A DNA stretch of 64,000 bases. It comes from Lonicera japonica (Eukaryota > Streptophyta > Magnoliopsida > Dipsacales > Caprifoliaceae). The stretch covers positions 62,001-126,000 of the forward strand of contig JAKCWG010000778.1 in the NCBI GenBank assembly GCA_021464415.1, read 5' to 3'. The translations under genes and the position numbers were made by a program. Positions 12,107 to 22,466 of the stretch are shown here, piece after piece (within the stretch, counting starts at the first letter, position 1; every line of letters begins with the position of its first letter). The notes under the pieces are model-generated. The model had not been told where the DNA came from. It was given only the letters and a program-made list of their open reading frames with translations, and searched no databases.

Positions 12107-12352
12107 GAATTTTTTATATAACTATGCTGATTTTTTAAGTTATTTTGCAAAATAGGGCTGTTCAAAACTTATTTGTATAAATAGGGGACTTTTAAAAGCG
12201 AGGTTGAAGGTGTATATTTTTGCCGTAAAAACGCGATTGAAAGAAGCGTTTTTTTTAAAAAAAAAAATGCACTGTGTAAAACCGCAATTTCTTGTTGCGT
12301 TTTTAATGGTAAAAACGCAACTCATGATAGCGTTTTTACCATTAAAAACGCT
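12107..12352 (+). repeat. MULE left terminal inverted repeat
   Basis: 246 bp starting GAATTTTTTATATA, matched by the reverse complement of 22076-22321 with scattered mismatches and small indels. The inner part consists of inverted 'gcgtttttaccattaaaaacgc'-type units and 'aaaaacgcgatt' motifs. These are likely transposase binding sites and probably include the promoter for the GRF gene. Confidence 0.92.
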
Positions 12353-14056
12353 GGACCTTACTTTGTTTTTACTGAAATTTTAAAATCCCAGCATAACTCC
12401 CTCACTCACAGCAGAACTCCGCCTTCCTCCCTCGTCGCAGCACAGCTCCGCCTTCCTCCCTCGCCGCACGCACCATCCATCCATCGTCCCCCTCCCTCCT
12501 CCTTCCTCCATCCATCCTCCCTCCTTCCTCCCTCAACGCAATCGTCCTTCCTCCATCACCGGACCTCCTCCTTTCCTCCATCGCCGGATCTGCTCCTTTC
12601 CTCCATCGCCGGACCTCCTCTTTCCTCCATCACCGGACCTCATTCTTCCTCCGTGACCTCCGTCCTCCTTCGGTAGGTACAAAACTTTCTCCCCTCTTTG
12701 ATGGATAGTTCAATGATTTATTTTCCCCCCTTTTTGTTGTGAATATATGTGCTTGTTTGTGTGTATGTGTATGTGTGTATGTGTACGTGCGTATGTGTGT
12801 ATGTATATATGAAGTTGATAATTGTGGGTTTTGAGATTTTCTAATTTTTGGTTGAAGTTAGTATAATATAAACATCAAAATAAACAAGTTTGGGGATTAA
12901 TGGCCGATGGTTGAGATTTGACAGCGATTAATGGTTGAGGTTTTCTATTTTTTGAGGTTTTCTATTTGATATATGTTAAATGTGACCCTTTCAGTGGTGG
13001 TTTGTGTAGTGGTTTCTGTGATTTGGGTGTTTTAGAGGTGGTTTGGGTGCAGCGTCGAGTGTTTTGCTGGTCGGACTTTGATTTTAAAATGTGGAATTTG
13101 GTGGTTCTATCAATGTAGGGATTAACTTCATTTTGGAGCCAACATTGGTTGTAAATTTTGAAAAGCCGCAATTTGTATAACTTATTAGATAGTGATGTTT
13201 TATATATGTTTGAGCTAAATTTGTAGTGGTCCCTCAATCATAAAGTATGTACATGGTGTTAAATTTGCATATGAAAAAAAAGTTAGTTGCCAATGAGAAT
13301 AAAAATCATATTACAACAAACTAAACCATTTGAAAAGTAATAAAATTGTATATGTAAGCAATTGACTAGATTTATAATTTTTTTGCACCACCCATATTTA
13401 AAAATAGATTTACTTCTTATATGGATTTTTATATTTCTTATCAAACAAAAAGAACATCTAAAGGAATAGCTTTTGGTTGCATACGTCTATATGAGAAACT
13501 ATAATTTTTTTTTAATATTTTTATTTTCATGCCATTACATAAAATTTACAAATTTCCTACGTTAATTTATTTTTTAACATTCCAATGGGGTTGTGGGGTA
13601 ATAATGGGTTTGTGGGGTTAACTGTTCGTGATTTTTTGTGGGGTTTTATTTGTATGAAGCTACATGGTTATCCTAATATTTTATTTAATTTCAACACGTT
13701 TAATTTGAGCAATTCGATTTTGCTTCAGCTAGCAATCATAATTAAGGCTAGTACGCCTTAATCTTGAAACTAGTACGCCTCTAAGAGGGATAAATGAGAA
13801 GCTTTTATATATAATATTTTATTTAATCTTAAAGCAAGCTTAATTAATTAATCTTGAGAGTAGAATATACTAAGGCTATCGTGGTTTGGAGTTATATATA
13901 TATACTTTTTTTTAATCTTCAAGTATGCTTAATTAATTGCGAAGCATTTATATACACACATAGAGTCATATATATACAGAAACTTTTTTAATTACAAAGT
14001 AGACTTTTTGTTTAAATAAAATATGAAACTATATTTGCGTTTTATTTTTCGCAGAA
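12353..14056 (+). promoter_or_regulatory. Leader exon and probable 5' UTR intron of the GRF gene
   Basis: From about 12385 to 12670 the sequence is a pyrimidine-rich repeat tract (cctccttcctcc-like), unlike its surroundings and typical of a plant 5' UTR. A donor-like GTAGGT follows at about 12672. A good acceptor (tttatttttcgcag) ends at 14054, two bases before the GRF start codon. The inferred structure is therefore a non-coding first exon near the left TIR, an intron of about 1.4 kb, then the coding exon. No other gene is supported in the intron. Confidence 0.5.
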
Positions 14057-14506
14057 ATGTCTTTAAATTCTGGTTCCAGTTTCGGAGAATCATGTTCATA
14101 TGTCACTTGTTTTTGTGGAGAGCCTGCTCCAATTAGAGTGTCATGGACGTCGGAAAACCCAGGTCGGAGATTTTTTGGTTGCAAGAGTTATGGTAATAAT
14201 GGATGCAACTTTTTCGACTGGGTTGACAAGGAAAAAACAATTCAGGAAGAGATGAAAGAAATTTACAATCAAATAAGGCATATATCGGTCCAAAAAGAAG
14301 ATTGGAGGGCAGTTGCTGAAGGGGTTAAAGACTTGAATAATCGTTTGTTGAAAGGCATAGAAAGAGAGAGGGAAAAGAGAGGAGAAATACAAAGGAAGTA
14401 CGAGCAATGCAAGAAATCACTCAAGTGTGCAAGGAATAGGATTTATTTGCTTATGTTCTTATTAGTTGTGTCAGTTTTATGTAATTTGTTTTATTATGCG
14501 TTGTAG
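14057..14506 (+). CDS. GRF-type zinc-finger protein with coiled coil and C-terminal membrane anchor
   Basis: The ORF encodes 149 residues. Residues 18-55 form a GRF zinc finger: CFCG, then GRRFFGC, then a downstream Cys and FFDW, giving the Cys set and the Gly-Arg-Phe core that name the family. Residues about 58-125 are highly charged and predicted coiled coil. Residues about 128-148 are hydrophobic, one membrane span. GRF fingers bind nucleic acid, often single-stranded, in DNA repair proteins; short plant GRF-coiled-coil-TM proteins are frequent in transposon-rich DNA. It lies between the MULE left TIR and the PMD gene and has the same strand as the PMD gene. The start directly follows a good splice acceptor. 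Its role in the element is unknown; it could be a passenger gene or an accessory factor. Confidence 0.85.
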   Translation: MSLNSGSSFGESCSYVTCFCGEPAPIRVSWTSENPGRRFFGCKSYGNNGCNFFDWVDKEKTIQEEMKEIYNQIRHISVQKEDWRAVAEGVKDLNNRLLKGIEREREKRGEIQRKYEQCKKSLKCARNRIYLLMFLLVVSVLCNLFYYAL

Positions 14507-14768
14507 ACTTATGGTTACTGTTGTTATGTATTTTTGTTTAGTATATGTATGTGTTTAAAACTTCGGTAATTAAGTATGTAAGGATGCTAAATTAGTTATT
14601 GCCCTTGCAATATGTAATGTGACATTATAATGTAATTTGTCTTGTAATGAATGGATGTGTATTAATTATGCAGTTTATTAATTTTTGGGTTCACATATGT
14701 ACGCGTTAATATGCATTGTATCTTCTTTTATATCTATTTAACACGTACATGAACATAGGTATTTGTCG

Positions 14769-17700
14769 ATGGATCCTGGTCCTCTAGATCGCCGTCTCTT
14801 ATATTTACAAAACCAGCATAGGTCTTCTGCTATATGGGCTGGCGATGATCCAGCATTGTTGGAGCCACGTAGGAGCGCTACTGAGTTTACTGGGCCTGAT
14901 GGACAGCAAATTATCCTTCCTGAGATTGTACAGCGTGCATTACTACGAGCAGGATTTTACGGATTGTACCGCATAGGACACATCCAGTACGATCATGCAC
15001 TGATTACGGCTATGGTAGAGCGTTGGCGGCAGGAAACACACACGTTTCATCTACCTATTGGGGAGTGCAGTATCACACTCCAGGATGTTGCCGTACTACT
15101 TGGATTGCCAGTTGATGGCCATGCAGTTACTGGCCCTCCATTGGATGCCCCTCCAGCTGACGTTTGTGAGCGTGTATTAGGTATCCGACCACCGGACCAC
15201 GCTCTTAGGCATTCGAAATTGAAGCTTTCTTGGGTAGCAGATACATTTGGAGAGATACCTGCCCATGATGCTGATGATGTTGTTGTCGAGCGATACGCAC
15301 GTGCTTGGATTATTAAATCGCTAGGCGGTTCAGTTTTGGCTGACAAATCCTCGGCATATGTCAGAGTTTCTTTACTCCCACTACTTCAGGATTTAAATAT
15401 GGTGGGCCATTATAGTTGGGGTAGTGCTGCACTTGCGGTGCTGTATAGGGAGATGTGCCGAGCCACGCGTATAGGATCAAAACAGATTGCCGGTCCGCTC
15501 ATCTTGTTACAGGTATACAAGGTTGAATTTTAGAATTTTTAATCTTATATTTTGAATTTACATAGTCAATAATATATTCTGATTAAATTTATGTTAGTTA
15601 TGGTGTTGGGAGAGATTATCACATATTCGCCCTCGTCGCTTTGACGTAGCTATTGCTGAGCAGGAGCTCATTCATTCGATTGATAGACCTCCGCATGGAG
15701 CCAGGTTTGTTGAATTGTAAGGAAGACAATTGTGTCAATATATGCTACGGCTACGATTACTTTTTTTACACCCTACTTTTATTTAATACAGGTGGCGGAC
15801 GAGGTTCTCACTAGAGCGGACGCCGATACATGTTCTGACTTACTATAGGGACCAGCTAGATCGAATGCGAGCGGAGCAGGTAAATATAATTATTATGGTA
15901 GACTGTTGCGTGACTATATATCTCGTAGCCATTGAATGATTGATAAATGAACTTGGTTGGTTGAGAAAACTATATCTGTATTTATAATAATACTTGTAGA
16001 TTCCTTTTGGATTGATTGGAAGATGTATTTGTTTGGAAAGTTATAATAAACTTGTTTAACAGGTGAATATGAAAAAAATGGATTGTTCTATAAACAGACG
16101 GAACTCTGCCGAAATTTTTAAAAATTACAGATGTTTTTATGTAAATTTTAAAATTTATAAGTTGTATTTCTTCATTTACAGATGATTTGGCAGCCGTACA
16201 CTGCGCATGTTATGGCTGGTTTGCCTCCTTATTGTCTTGCCGGTCAGGCTATATGGCGGAGTAGGTCACCTCTTATCTACTTTGAGATAGTGGAGTGGCA
16301 CCTCCCTGACAGAGTCATGCGACAATTTGGTTTACACCAGAATATCCCCGTTGATTTTGACACAAGTGAGCAGTTGCACGATACGGATATGAGGGGGAGA
16401 GCGCGCGGAGATCCCATTGATTGGAGACATCAGCACCGCGATTATATCGCCTTTTGGGATCGCAGACATGACCACGTAGTCACTGCGGATGTGTTACAGG
16501 GCCCGATACAGTACGATGACCCGTACATGATTTGGTTTCGTACTGTTACTCGTCGTTTCATTCTTGCGGCGCCTGAGCAACCTCCCGAGTTTGGTCCTGA
16601 ACCAGTAGGTGTAACATTGGAGATACTAGTAAGTTATAATTGCATCAGCTAAATGTATTTTAGAATTTATTTGCCGTCTTTAATTTCATATATATATAAT
16701 TTTGTTCCTTTCCAGGGTGATGCGCTTGCTAAGATATATTCCTTGGCTATGAACCATCCTTTGCGGTCCATCACAGGAGATTCTACATCCGAGGAGATAT
16801 CTGACTTGGCACATTCAGCTCTTATTACGGCGCGCCAAGAGTATCGATTATCTGTTGATCCATTACAGATCCACGGCCCTATACCCGAGCCAATCCCACG
16901 ACCCCACCGCCGTCGTCGTCAGAGGCGGCACGCACCTGCCACTACTACTACTACTAGTACGTCTTTAGCACAGTCTGATACATTATCACATGATGCTGGA
17001 CCGTCTACCTCTACACATCTTGTCTCTTCTCCGTCGGGGACTACAGTCACCACTACTACTACGCTACCTACCACTACTACTACATTACCTACCAGTACTA
17101 CTAGTACTATATTACCCACCACTACTAGTAGTACGTTACCCACCCCCAGCACCACCACTACTACCACTACTACTACGTTACCCACCCCCACCACCACCAC
17201 TACTACTACGTTACCTACCAGTACTACTAGTACTATATTACCCACCACTACTAGTACTACGTTACCCACCCCCACCACCATTATTACTACGTTACCCACC
17301 ACTACTACTACTATGTTATCTACAGATGACCCCTCCAGATTACTAGATACTATTTCTACTACGTTACCCACCCCCACCCCCACTACTACTACTACATATG
17401 TGTTTTATTCTCCATTTCCCCCCGGCCTATCACAGTCAGATACGTTATCCTCACCACCACCAGCCAGCTTACCGCAGCCGAGTACGACAGACTTCTCGAC
17501 ACTCCCTACTATATACGAGGATTTTGACATAGGACATTATGTGTCTATGTTGACGACAGACTCGTCATTTATTTCACCAGTTGTGTCGCACCAGCTTCCA
17601 CTCGGACTTTCACAGTCACCGACATTTACACCCACAGATCATCATGACGAGGGGACACAGTTGAGCATACCAGATGTTGTAGATGTACCTGTGTTACCTA

Positions 17701-17867
17701 TTGATATAGGACGAGGCAGAGGTAGACCGAGGGGTAGGGGCAAGGATAGGGGCAGAGGCAGAGGTGTAGAGGCGCACACCCATACGGAGGTCGAGAGGGA
17801 TGAGAGGCCGAAGAGGAAGAGGAAAAACCTAGTTGTGGTACTTAGTACGTTGATTGTTAGTAATTAG
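14769..17867 (+). CDS. Plant mobile domain (PMD) protein with Thr-rich and AT-hook-like tail
   Basis: The exons I infer are 14769-15512, 15598-15704, 15792-15879, 16182-16628 and 16716-17867. All junctions are GT-AG and in phase, giving 845 residues. The start is the first ATG. Residues about 50-450 are the plant mobile domain (aminotransferase-like), recognisable from RWRQETHTFHLPIG (about 85-98), ITLQDVAVLLGLPVDG (about 102-117) and the WCWER-RPRRFDVA stretch in exon 2. Residues about 536-689 are almost pure Thr/Pro/Ser/Leu from ACT/CCA microsatellite-like repeats. Residues about 794-813 are Arg/Gly repeats with an AT-hook-like RGRPRGRGK, then a basic KRKRK nuclear signal. Host PMD proteins such as MAIN and MAIL1 act in gene and transposon silencing; PMD genes also occur in MULEs and gypsy elements. 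Whether this one aids the element or counters silencing is inference. I judge it intact. Confidence 0.88.
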
Positions 17868-18178
17868 ATAAAAAATGTCATTTATTTACTTGTATGAAAT
17901 AGTTGTACATGGATATTTATTTTTGCTTAGTTGTATGATCTTTTTGTGTACATGAATATAGAATTTTGATATATATGATGTCAGTTTATACATGTCATAG
18001 GGTTCCAATACGCATGTTTAATAATTTCAATATCAGCAGACTTAATAAATACAACAATGCAAAGCCAGTTAAGTAAAAATGCAACAAGTCCTACAATGGT
18101 TGTATTTTCGACGATCACTTACATCTATCGCGTTATCAGCAAACTTAATAAATACGAATAGTCTGGAATATGCTACAA
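17868..18178. other. Gap between convergent PMD and transposase genes
   Basis: 311 bp between the two stop codons. It must hold the 3' UTRs and polyadenylation sites of both genes. It contains two short segments repeating the end of the transposase gene ('acaacaatg..aaagccagttaagtaaaaatgcaacaag' and 'cttacatctatcg'), which look like a decayed local duplication of the zinc-knuckle coding end. Confidence 0.5.
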
Positions 18179-20719
18179 TTATTTAATCTGATTTCGGGGA
18201 CACTTACGGCGATCATGTCCCGCCTCGCCACAAGTCCCACAATGGTTGTATCTTCGACGATCACTTACATCCATCTCGTTATGAATGCGCCTCGATGGAC
18301 GACCCTTTTGACGCAACAAGTTTGGATTAGGAATCAAAACACCTGGAACTGTATTAATCAAATGGGATTCCCAAAAATTTTTTGGCAAAGCAGGCTGCAA
18401 AGTAGGAGAATATGTAGCCACGTACGCCTCTAGAGTCAAGTATTGATGAATTAAGTACTTCGGTTGTAATCTTAATTCAGCACACACCGCCAATACATGT
18501 GAACAAGGATACTTATAAATTGTCCACCTCCCACAACTGCACGTGCCTTCTAAAATGTTGACATTCTTCACATTTCCTTTAGCTGAGGTGACAGAGGCAA
18601 GTCCCTCCGAGTTGTTATGCCTAAAAACAATATATTTACCGATCTTGTCCATGCGCTTCGATAATTTCAGTGCCATGAATGGCGTGTGTTCCACCTCCGA
18701 ACTGTCAAGCCTATCTTTCCTCTGCTCGCCTCTTTCGCAAAAGTATGTAACAAGGCGATGAAAAATGAGCTGCACCGATGCAGCAACAGGTAAAGACCTC
18801 GCTCCAATTAAAACTCCGTTGAAAACCTCTGAGATATTTGTTGTCTTTATCCCATAACGATGCCCTCCATCGTGAACATAAGTCCACTTTTCTAGGGGAA
18901 TTTGGTTTAGCCACCTCCATGGTTTTTTTCCTTCGTTCTCTTGCTGATCATCATATTCTTTGATCATGTTCATGTATTTATTGAATTTCGGCAAGCAGTA
19001 AGCTGTTGCAGCCTTCCACATTAGTATCTTTAAAGTCTCGTCTGGTTTACATTTACTTGTGAAGTTACTGCGGACATGTCGCATACAAAATCGATGGTAT
19101 GTCATTGGTTCTTGAAATTGTGGGTCGGAATTAATTACAGACAGTATACCCCTGTGCCGATCAGAAAGCAAGCAGATGCCATCTCGTCCCCTCACGACGT
19201 AATGCCAAAGCCGCGTGAGAAAAAAGTTCCATGTGTCGTGAGTTTCCTCGTCGCCGAATCCAAATGCAAGCGGAAATATTCCTTCACCTGCATCCATAGC
19301 CATTGCAACAAATAATTTTCCATTGTATTTGCCACGTAGATGTGTCGCGTCTACACTTATAACAGGCCGGCAATGCACAAAGCCTTCAATGGAAGCACTA
19401 AAGGCCCAAAAGTTCTTCTCAAAAATACGATAATGCCCATCATACATCTTGCTTCTATACTCGTGGACGGTCCGTTGGTTGTTGTACTTAATTGCGGCCA
19501 AATATCTCGGCAGAATAGCATAAGATTCTTTCCAATTGCCAAATAATATTTCAATAGCCTTCTGTTTCGCATTCCATGCCTTCCAATAAGAAATCTTGTA
19601 ACCATATTGATCCTTAACAAATGCGACGATAACGCCAATCTTAAGGCCAGGGTCAACCTTAATCATGTGTTTTACTTTGCTGGCAATGAATTTGCAGTCC
19701 AAATGTTTGTGAGTTAGTTTCAAACGATCAAATGTGCATGTGTGGAGACCCTCGTATTTAGTTATCTCAAACTGGCCATGTTTCTTTTTCCTCTTACAAG
19801 CACGAAGCCGCCATTTGCACCCTTTTTCATGCAATTTACACCTTATTGCCCATGTATCTGCCTTTGATTCATCAACAATAAATTCATTTGAATTCTTAAT
19901 TGCATATTGTTTTACGGCAATCTTCAACTTATCTTTAGTCTCGTAAGTGAGCCCTTTCCGTAATTCATTTTCATTGACCAACTGCTCATTAATTGTCACC
20001 TCCTCATCCACATACGTAACAGGGAATTGTGTGTAAAATGACGGTATATCTTCCGCAACCATCTCAATTTGGTTTGATTGTTCACACTCATCGCTTTCAG
20101 TGTCACTCTCTTCTGTACGACTATCAGATTCCGAGTTCCAATATGTGTCCTCTCCAGTGGAGTCATCATATTCTATACCATCTCCGTACTCAAACATTGG
20201 CTGGTCCGGTATGTAATTCTTACGGGTATGGTCGCGCGTTTCAGGAAAAATTTCAAGCTTTTTTGATGGTCGTGAAGTAGAAGGCATGTTAGAAATATGA
20301 GTGTACTGTGTTGATGGTGGTGAACTATATGAGGCTGAGGCCGGAATTTTTTCAGCAAGTGGGAACACATTATAATTCAGATCAACTTTCTCCACATACA
20401 AATCGATTGCATTCACAGATGGAACTTTTAAAATACTTCCCATTGCAAAATGTAAGCTTCTGTCATCATTAATTTCATGGAGGAAGAAACTGCAAACATT
20501 CATGGTCACAAACAGTGGACATCTACATACAATCTTTAAGGTGGATGGCGAGAGGTCAACATTCATAACAGAATAAATCATTCCAACTAATTCTGAGTAC
20601 GTCGTACCTTCTTCAACGATAATTCCTGTTTTATGTTGCATATTGTAACATTGTCCATGCTCTCCATTAATAATTTCTCCGCCCCAGTATAAAAGCATAA
20701 ATACTTGTCTGCTCGACAT
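18179..20719 (-). CDS. MULE transposase (MuDR family), intact
   Basis: A single ORF of 846 residues from ATG, the full length expected. Residues about 245-345 form the MuDR-type DNA-binding region (Cys-rich, KLHEKGCKWRLRA). The MULE catalytic core follows, with D457 (SVDATH), D520 (LLSD) and E631 (NISEVFNG); the insertion between D520 and E631 carries the C-x2-H pair C545/H548 (FCMRH). A SWIM zinc finger lies at C727, C729, C739 and H741. A CCHC zinc knuckle lies at C827, C830, H835 and C840. The acidic stretch at 180-225 is Asp/Glu/Ser-rich. All catalytic and metal-binding residues I look for are present and no stop or frameshift interrupts the ORF. It catalyses cut-and-paste transposition by binding the TIRs. 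It is convergent with the PMD gene and would be transcribed from the right terminus. Confidence 0.95.
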   Translation of the reverse strand: MSSRQVFMLLYWGGEIINGEHGQCYNMQHKTGIIVEEGTTYSELVGMIYSVMNVDLSPSTLKIVCRCPLFVTMNVCSFFLHEINDDRSLHFAMGSILKVPSVNAIDLYVEKVDLNYNVFPLAEKIPASASYSSPPSTQYTHISNMPSTSRPSKKLEIFPETRDHTRKNYIPDQPMFEYGDGIEYDDSTGEDTYWNSESDSRTEESDTESDECEQSNQIEMVAEDIPSFYTQFPVTYVDEEVTINEQLVNENELRKGLTYETKDKLKIAVKQYAIKNSNEFIVDESKADTWAIRCKLHEKGCKWRLRACKRKKKHGQFEITKYEGLHTCTFDRLKLTHKHLDCKFIASKVKHMIKVDPGLKIGVIVAFVKDQYGYKISYWKAWNAKQKAIEILFGNWKESYAILPRYLAAIKYNNQRTVHEYRSKMYDGHYRIFEKNFWAFSASIEGFVHCRPVISVDATHLRGKYNGKLFVAMAMDAGEGIFPLAFGFGDEETHDTWNFFLTRLWHYVVRGRDGICLLSDRHRGILSVINSDPQFQEPMTYHRFCMRHVRSNFTSKCKPDETLKILMWKAATAYCLPKFNKYMNMIKEYDDQQENEGKKPWRWLNQIPLEKWTYVHDGGHRYGIKTTNISEVFNGVLIGARSLPVAASVQLIFHRLVTYFCERGEQRKDRLDSSEVEHTPFMALKLSKRMDKIGKYIVFRHNNSEGLASVTSAKGNVKNVNILEGTCSCGRWTIYKYPCSHVLAVCAELRLQPKYLIHQYLTLEAYVATYSPTLQPALPKNFWESHLINTVPGVLIPNPNLLRQKGRPSRRIHNEMDVSDRRRYNHCGTCGEAGHDRRKCPRNQIK

Positions 20720-21880
20720 TATTTACCTTCAACAAAATAAAACAAATTTATCACCAACTTATAATAAATATAATTTATCTAAAATAATCAAGCATGCTCT
20801 CCATTATGATGGTAAATAATACATTCTTTAAAATAAAATATAATTTCTGAAAAATTATATTTTAGTATATATATTCTTCAAAATAGTTATATAATTATTG
20901 AAAAAATAAAATTAAGTATCAACCTCTACGAAATATTATATTAAATTATTTATTTAAAATCATGAAATAATTTTTTGCAAATAAAAAAATATTATAAACC
21001 ACTACAAATTTAATTATTAAGTATTACAATGGGCCTTTTTGTTTTTTAACCATTTTTTTTAAATAATTTTGCATTTAACCCACCTGTTTAGGGTAAATTA
21101 AGAAATGACCCAAAACAATGGATAATCACTAATTTTTTGTTTTTATTTTCCTTAAAATACCCTAAATTGACTTTTCAAGTAAACAATTTAATTATCCCTA
21201 AGATTTAACTTATAGAAAACTTTTGAATTTTGAAAATCTATTAATATCCGAAATTATAGAAGAAACATCCATTTAATTAGGGAACTTGAAGTTAATTTCA
21301 AAAATATTACAAATCATAAATCATAATACTTGGACTATACACAAATTTTGTATATTACAATAATATGATAATAAATTTACAAATTTACAAAAATACATAC
21401 ATTCACAAATCTACAAATCTATATCTAACCCCCCCCCCCCACACACACACATACATTATGCATACATACATTTACAAACAATTAGACAAAACTATATCAT
21501 AAATCTACAATAATATCTCATTTATTTTATTCATATCATTATTATGTAAACGTAGATCTATAAATAATTAAAATATATAGATCAAGACACAAACAAAATA
21601 TAAAAATTTATATATAATCAAAATACTATAAACGGACATACCTGTTATAAAAAAGATGAAAAGAAGAAGTAGCAGAAGATGAGGAACAAAGAGCAACATT
21701 CATCAAGCAGCAGAAAATGAGAAAGAAACCCACTAAGCAGCAGAAGATGAGAAAGAAAGAGCAAGAGGAAGAAGAATAAGAAAATGAAGCAAAACGGCGC
21801 AATAGAAGGGAAGTAGGTTAAATTACTTAGGGTAGAAAACGTGATCAGAAAATGACATCGATTTGAAAAAAAAAAATATT
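20720..21880 (-). promoter_or_regulatory. AT-rich upstream region of the transposase gene
   Basis: About 1.1 kb between the transposase start and the right terminal module. It is AT-rich, with a C9/CA run near 21430 and a purine-rich stretch at 21650-21830 whose reverse complement is pyrimidine-rich, like the leader of the GRF gene at the other end. That stretch is therefore the probable 5' UTR. An acceptor or a precise start site cannot be fixed. Confidence 0.4.
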
Positions 21881-22075
21881 CGGCTATAAAAACGCGATAA
21901 GGGGGTAAAGCGTTTTTAATGGTAAAAAACGCGATCTTGAGTAGCGTTTTTACCATTAAAAACGCGATAAGGTATTGCGTTTTTACAGAGTGAATTTTTT
22001 TTTTTTTTAAAAAACGCTGCTTTCAATCGCACATAGATTAAAAAAATATTCGGCTGTAAAAACGCGAAAAGGGCA
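21881..22075 (-). repeat. Extra internal copy of the MULE terminal module
   Basis: The block 21881-22030 (cggctataaaaacgcg ... ctttcaatcgc) repeats the block 22051-22197 of the right TIR, in tandem with a period of about 170 bp. The left end has only one such module, so the right terminus carries an additional set of the inverted 'gcgttttta' units. Confidence 0.8.
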
Positions 22076-22321
22076 AGCGTTTTTAATGGTAAAAACGCGA
22101 TCTTGGGTAGCGTTTTTATCATTAAAAACGCGATAAGGTATTGCGTTTTTACAGAGTGAATTTTTTTATTTTTAAAAAACGCTGCTTTCAATCGCGTTTT
22201 TACAGCTAAAATATACACCTTCAATCTCGCTTTTAAAAGTCCCCTATTTATACAAATAAGTTTGCAACAACCCTATTTTACAAAATAAATTAAAAAATCA
22301 GCATAGCTATGTAAAAAATTC
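22076..22321 (-). repeat. MULE right terminal inverted repeat
   Basis: 246 bp, the same length as the left TIR and its inverted match. It ends at 22321 and is followed directly by the AAGATAATG target duplication. Confidence 0.92.
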
Positions 22322-22340
22322 AAGATAATGACATAATTCC

Positions 22341-22380
22341 TTCATCAATAGTCTTTGGTCAGAATCTCTTTTTGACTTTA
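22341..22380. repeat. 40-bp direct repeat right of the MULE
   Basis: Partner of 12006-12045, with three mismatches. It lies outside the MULE target duplication. Confidence 0.8.
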
Positions 22381-22466
22381 GATTTTCCGTTTCACTCATA
22401 GTATGGGGAGGATTTTTTGAAAAATAAGACCAAATGAAGCAAGTTACTTTTTATAATAAGAGCGTG

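Larger units (their letters stand above)
12107..22321. mobile_element. Complete Mutator-like element (MULE) carrying GRF zinc-finger, PMD and transposase genes
   Basis: The 10.2-kb element is flanked by a perfect 9-bp target duplication AAGATAATG (12098-12106 and 22322-22330), the diagnostic length for Mutator. Its ends are 246-bp inverted repeats. Inside, the GRF zinc-finger gene (14057-14506) and the five-exon PMD gene (14769-17867) read rightward, and the MULE transposase (18179-20719) reads leftward, so the two outermost genes would be transcribed inward from opposite termini. All three coding regions are open. An intact transposase, a perfect target duplication and matching termini suggest a fairly recent autonomous insertion. 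PMD proteins are known from plant transposons as well as host genes; whether this gene combination is described I cannot tell. Confidence 0.93.

Noticed and set aside
12962..13237. 91-codon minus-strand ORF inside the MULE
   Set aside because: Lies in the inferred 5' UTR intron of the GRF gene, with no motif and biased simple composition.
16919..17383. Val/Gly-rich ORF antisense to the PMD gene
   Set aside because: It is the mirror of the Thr-coding microsatellite in PMD exon 5; repeats stay open in several frames.
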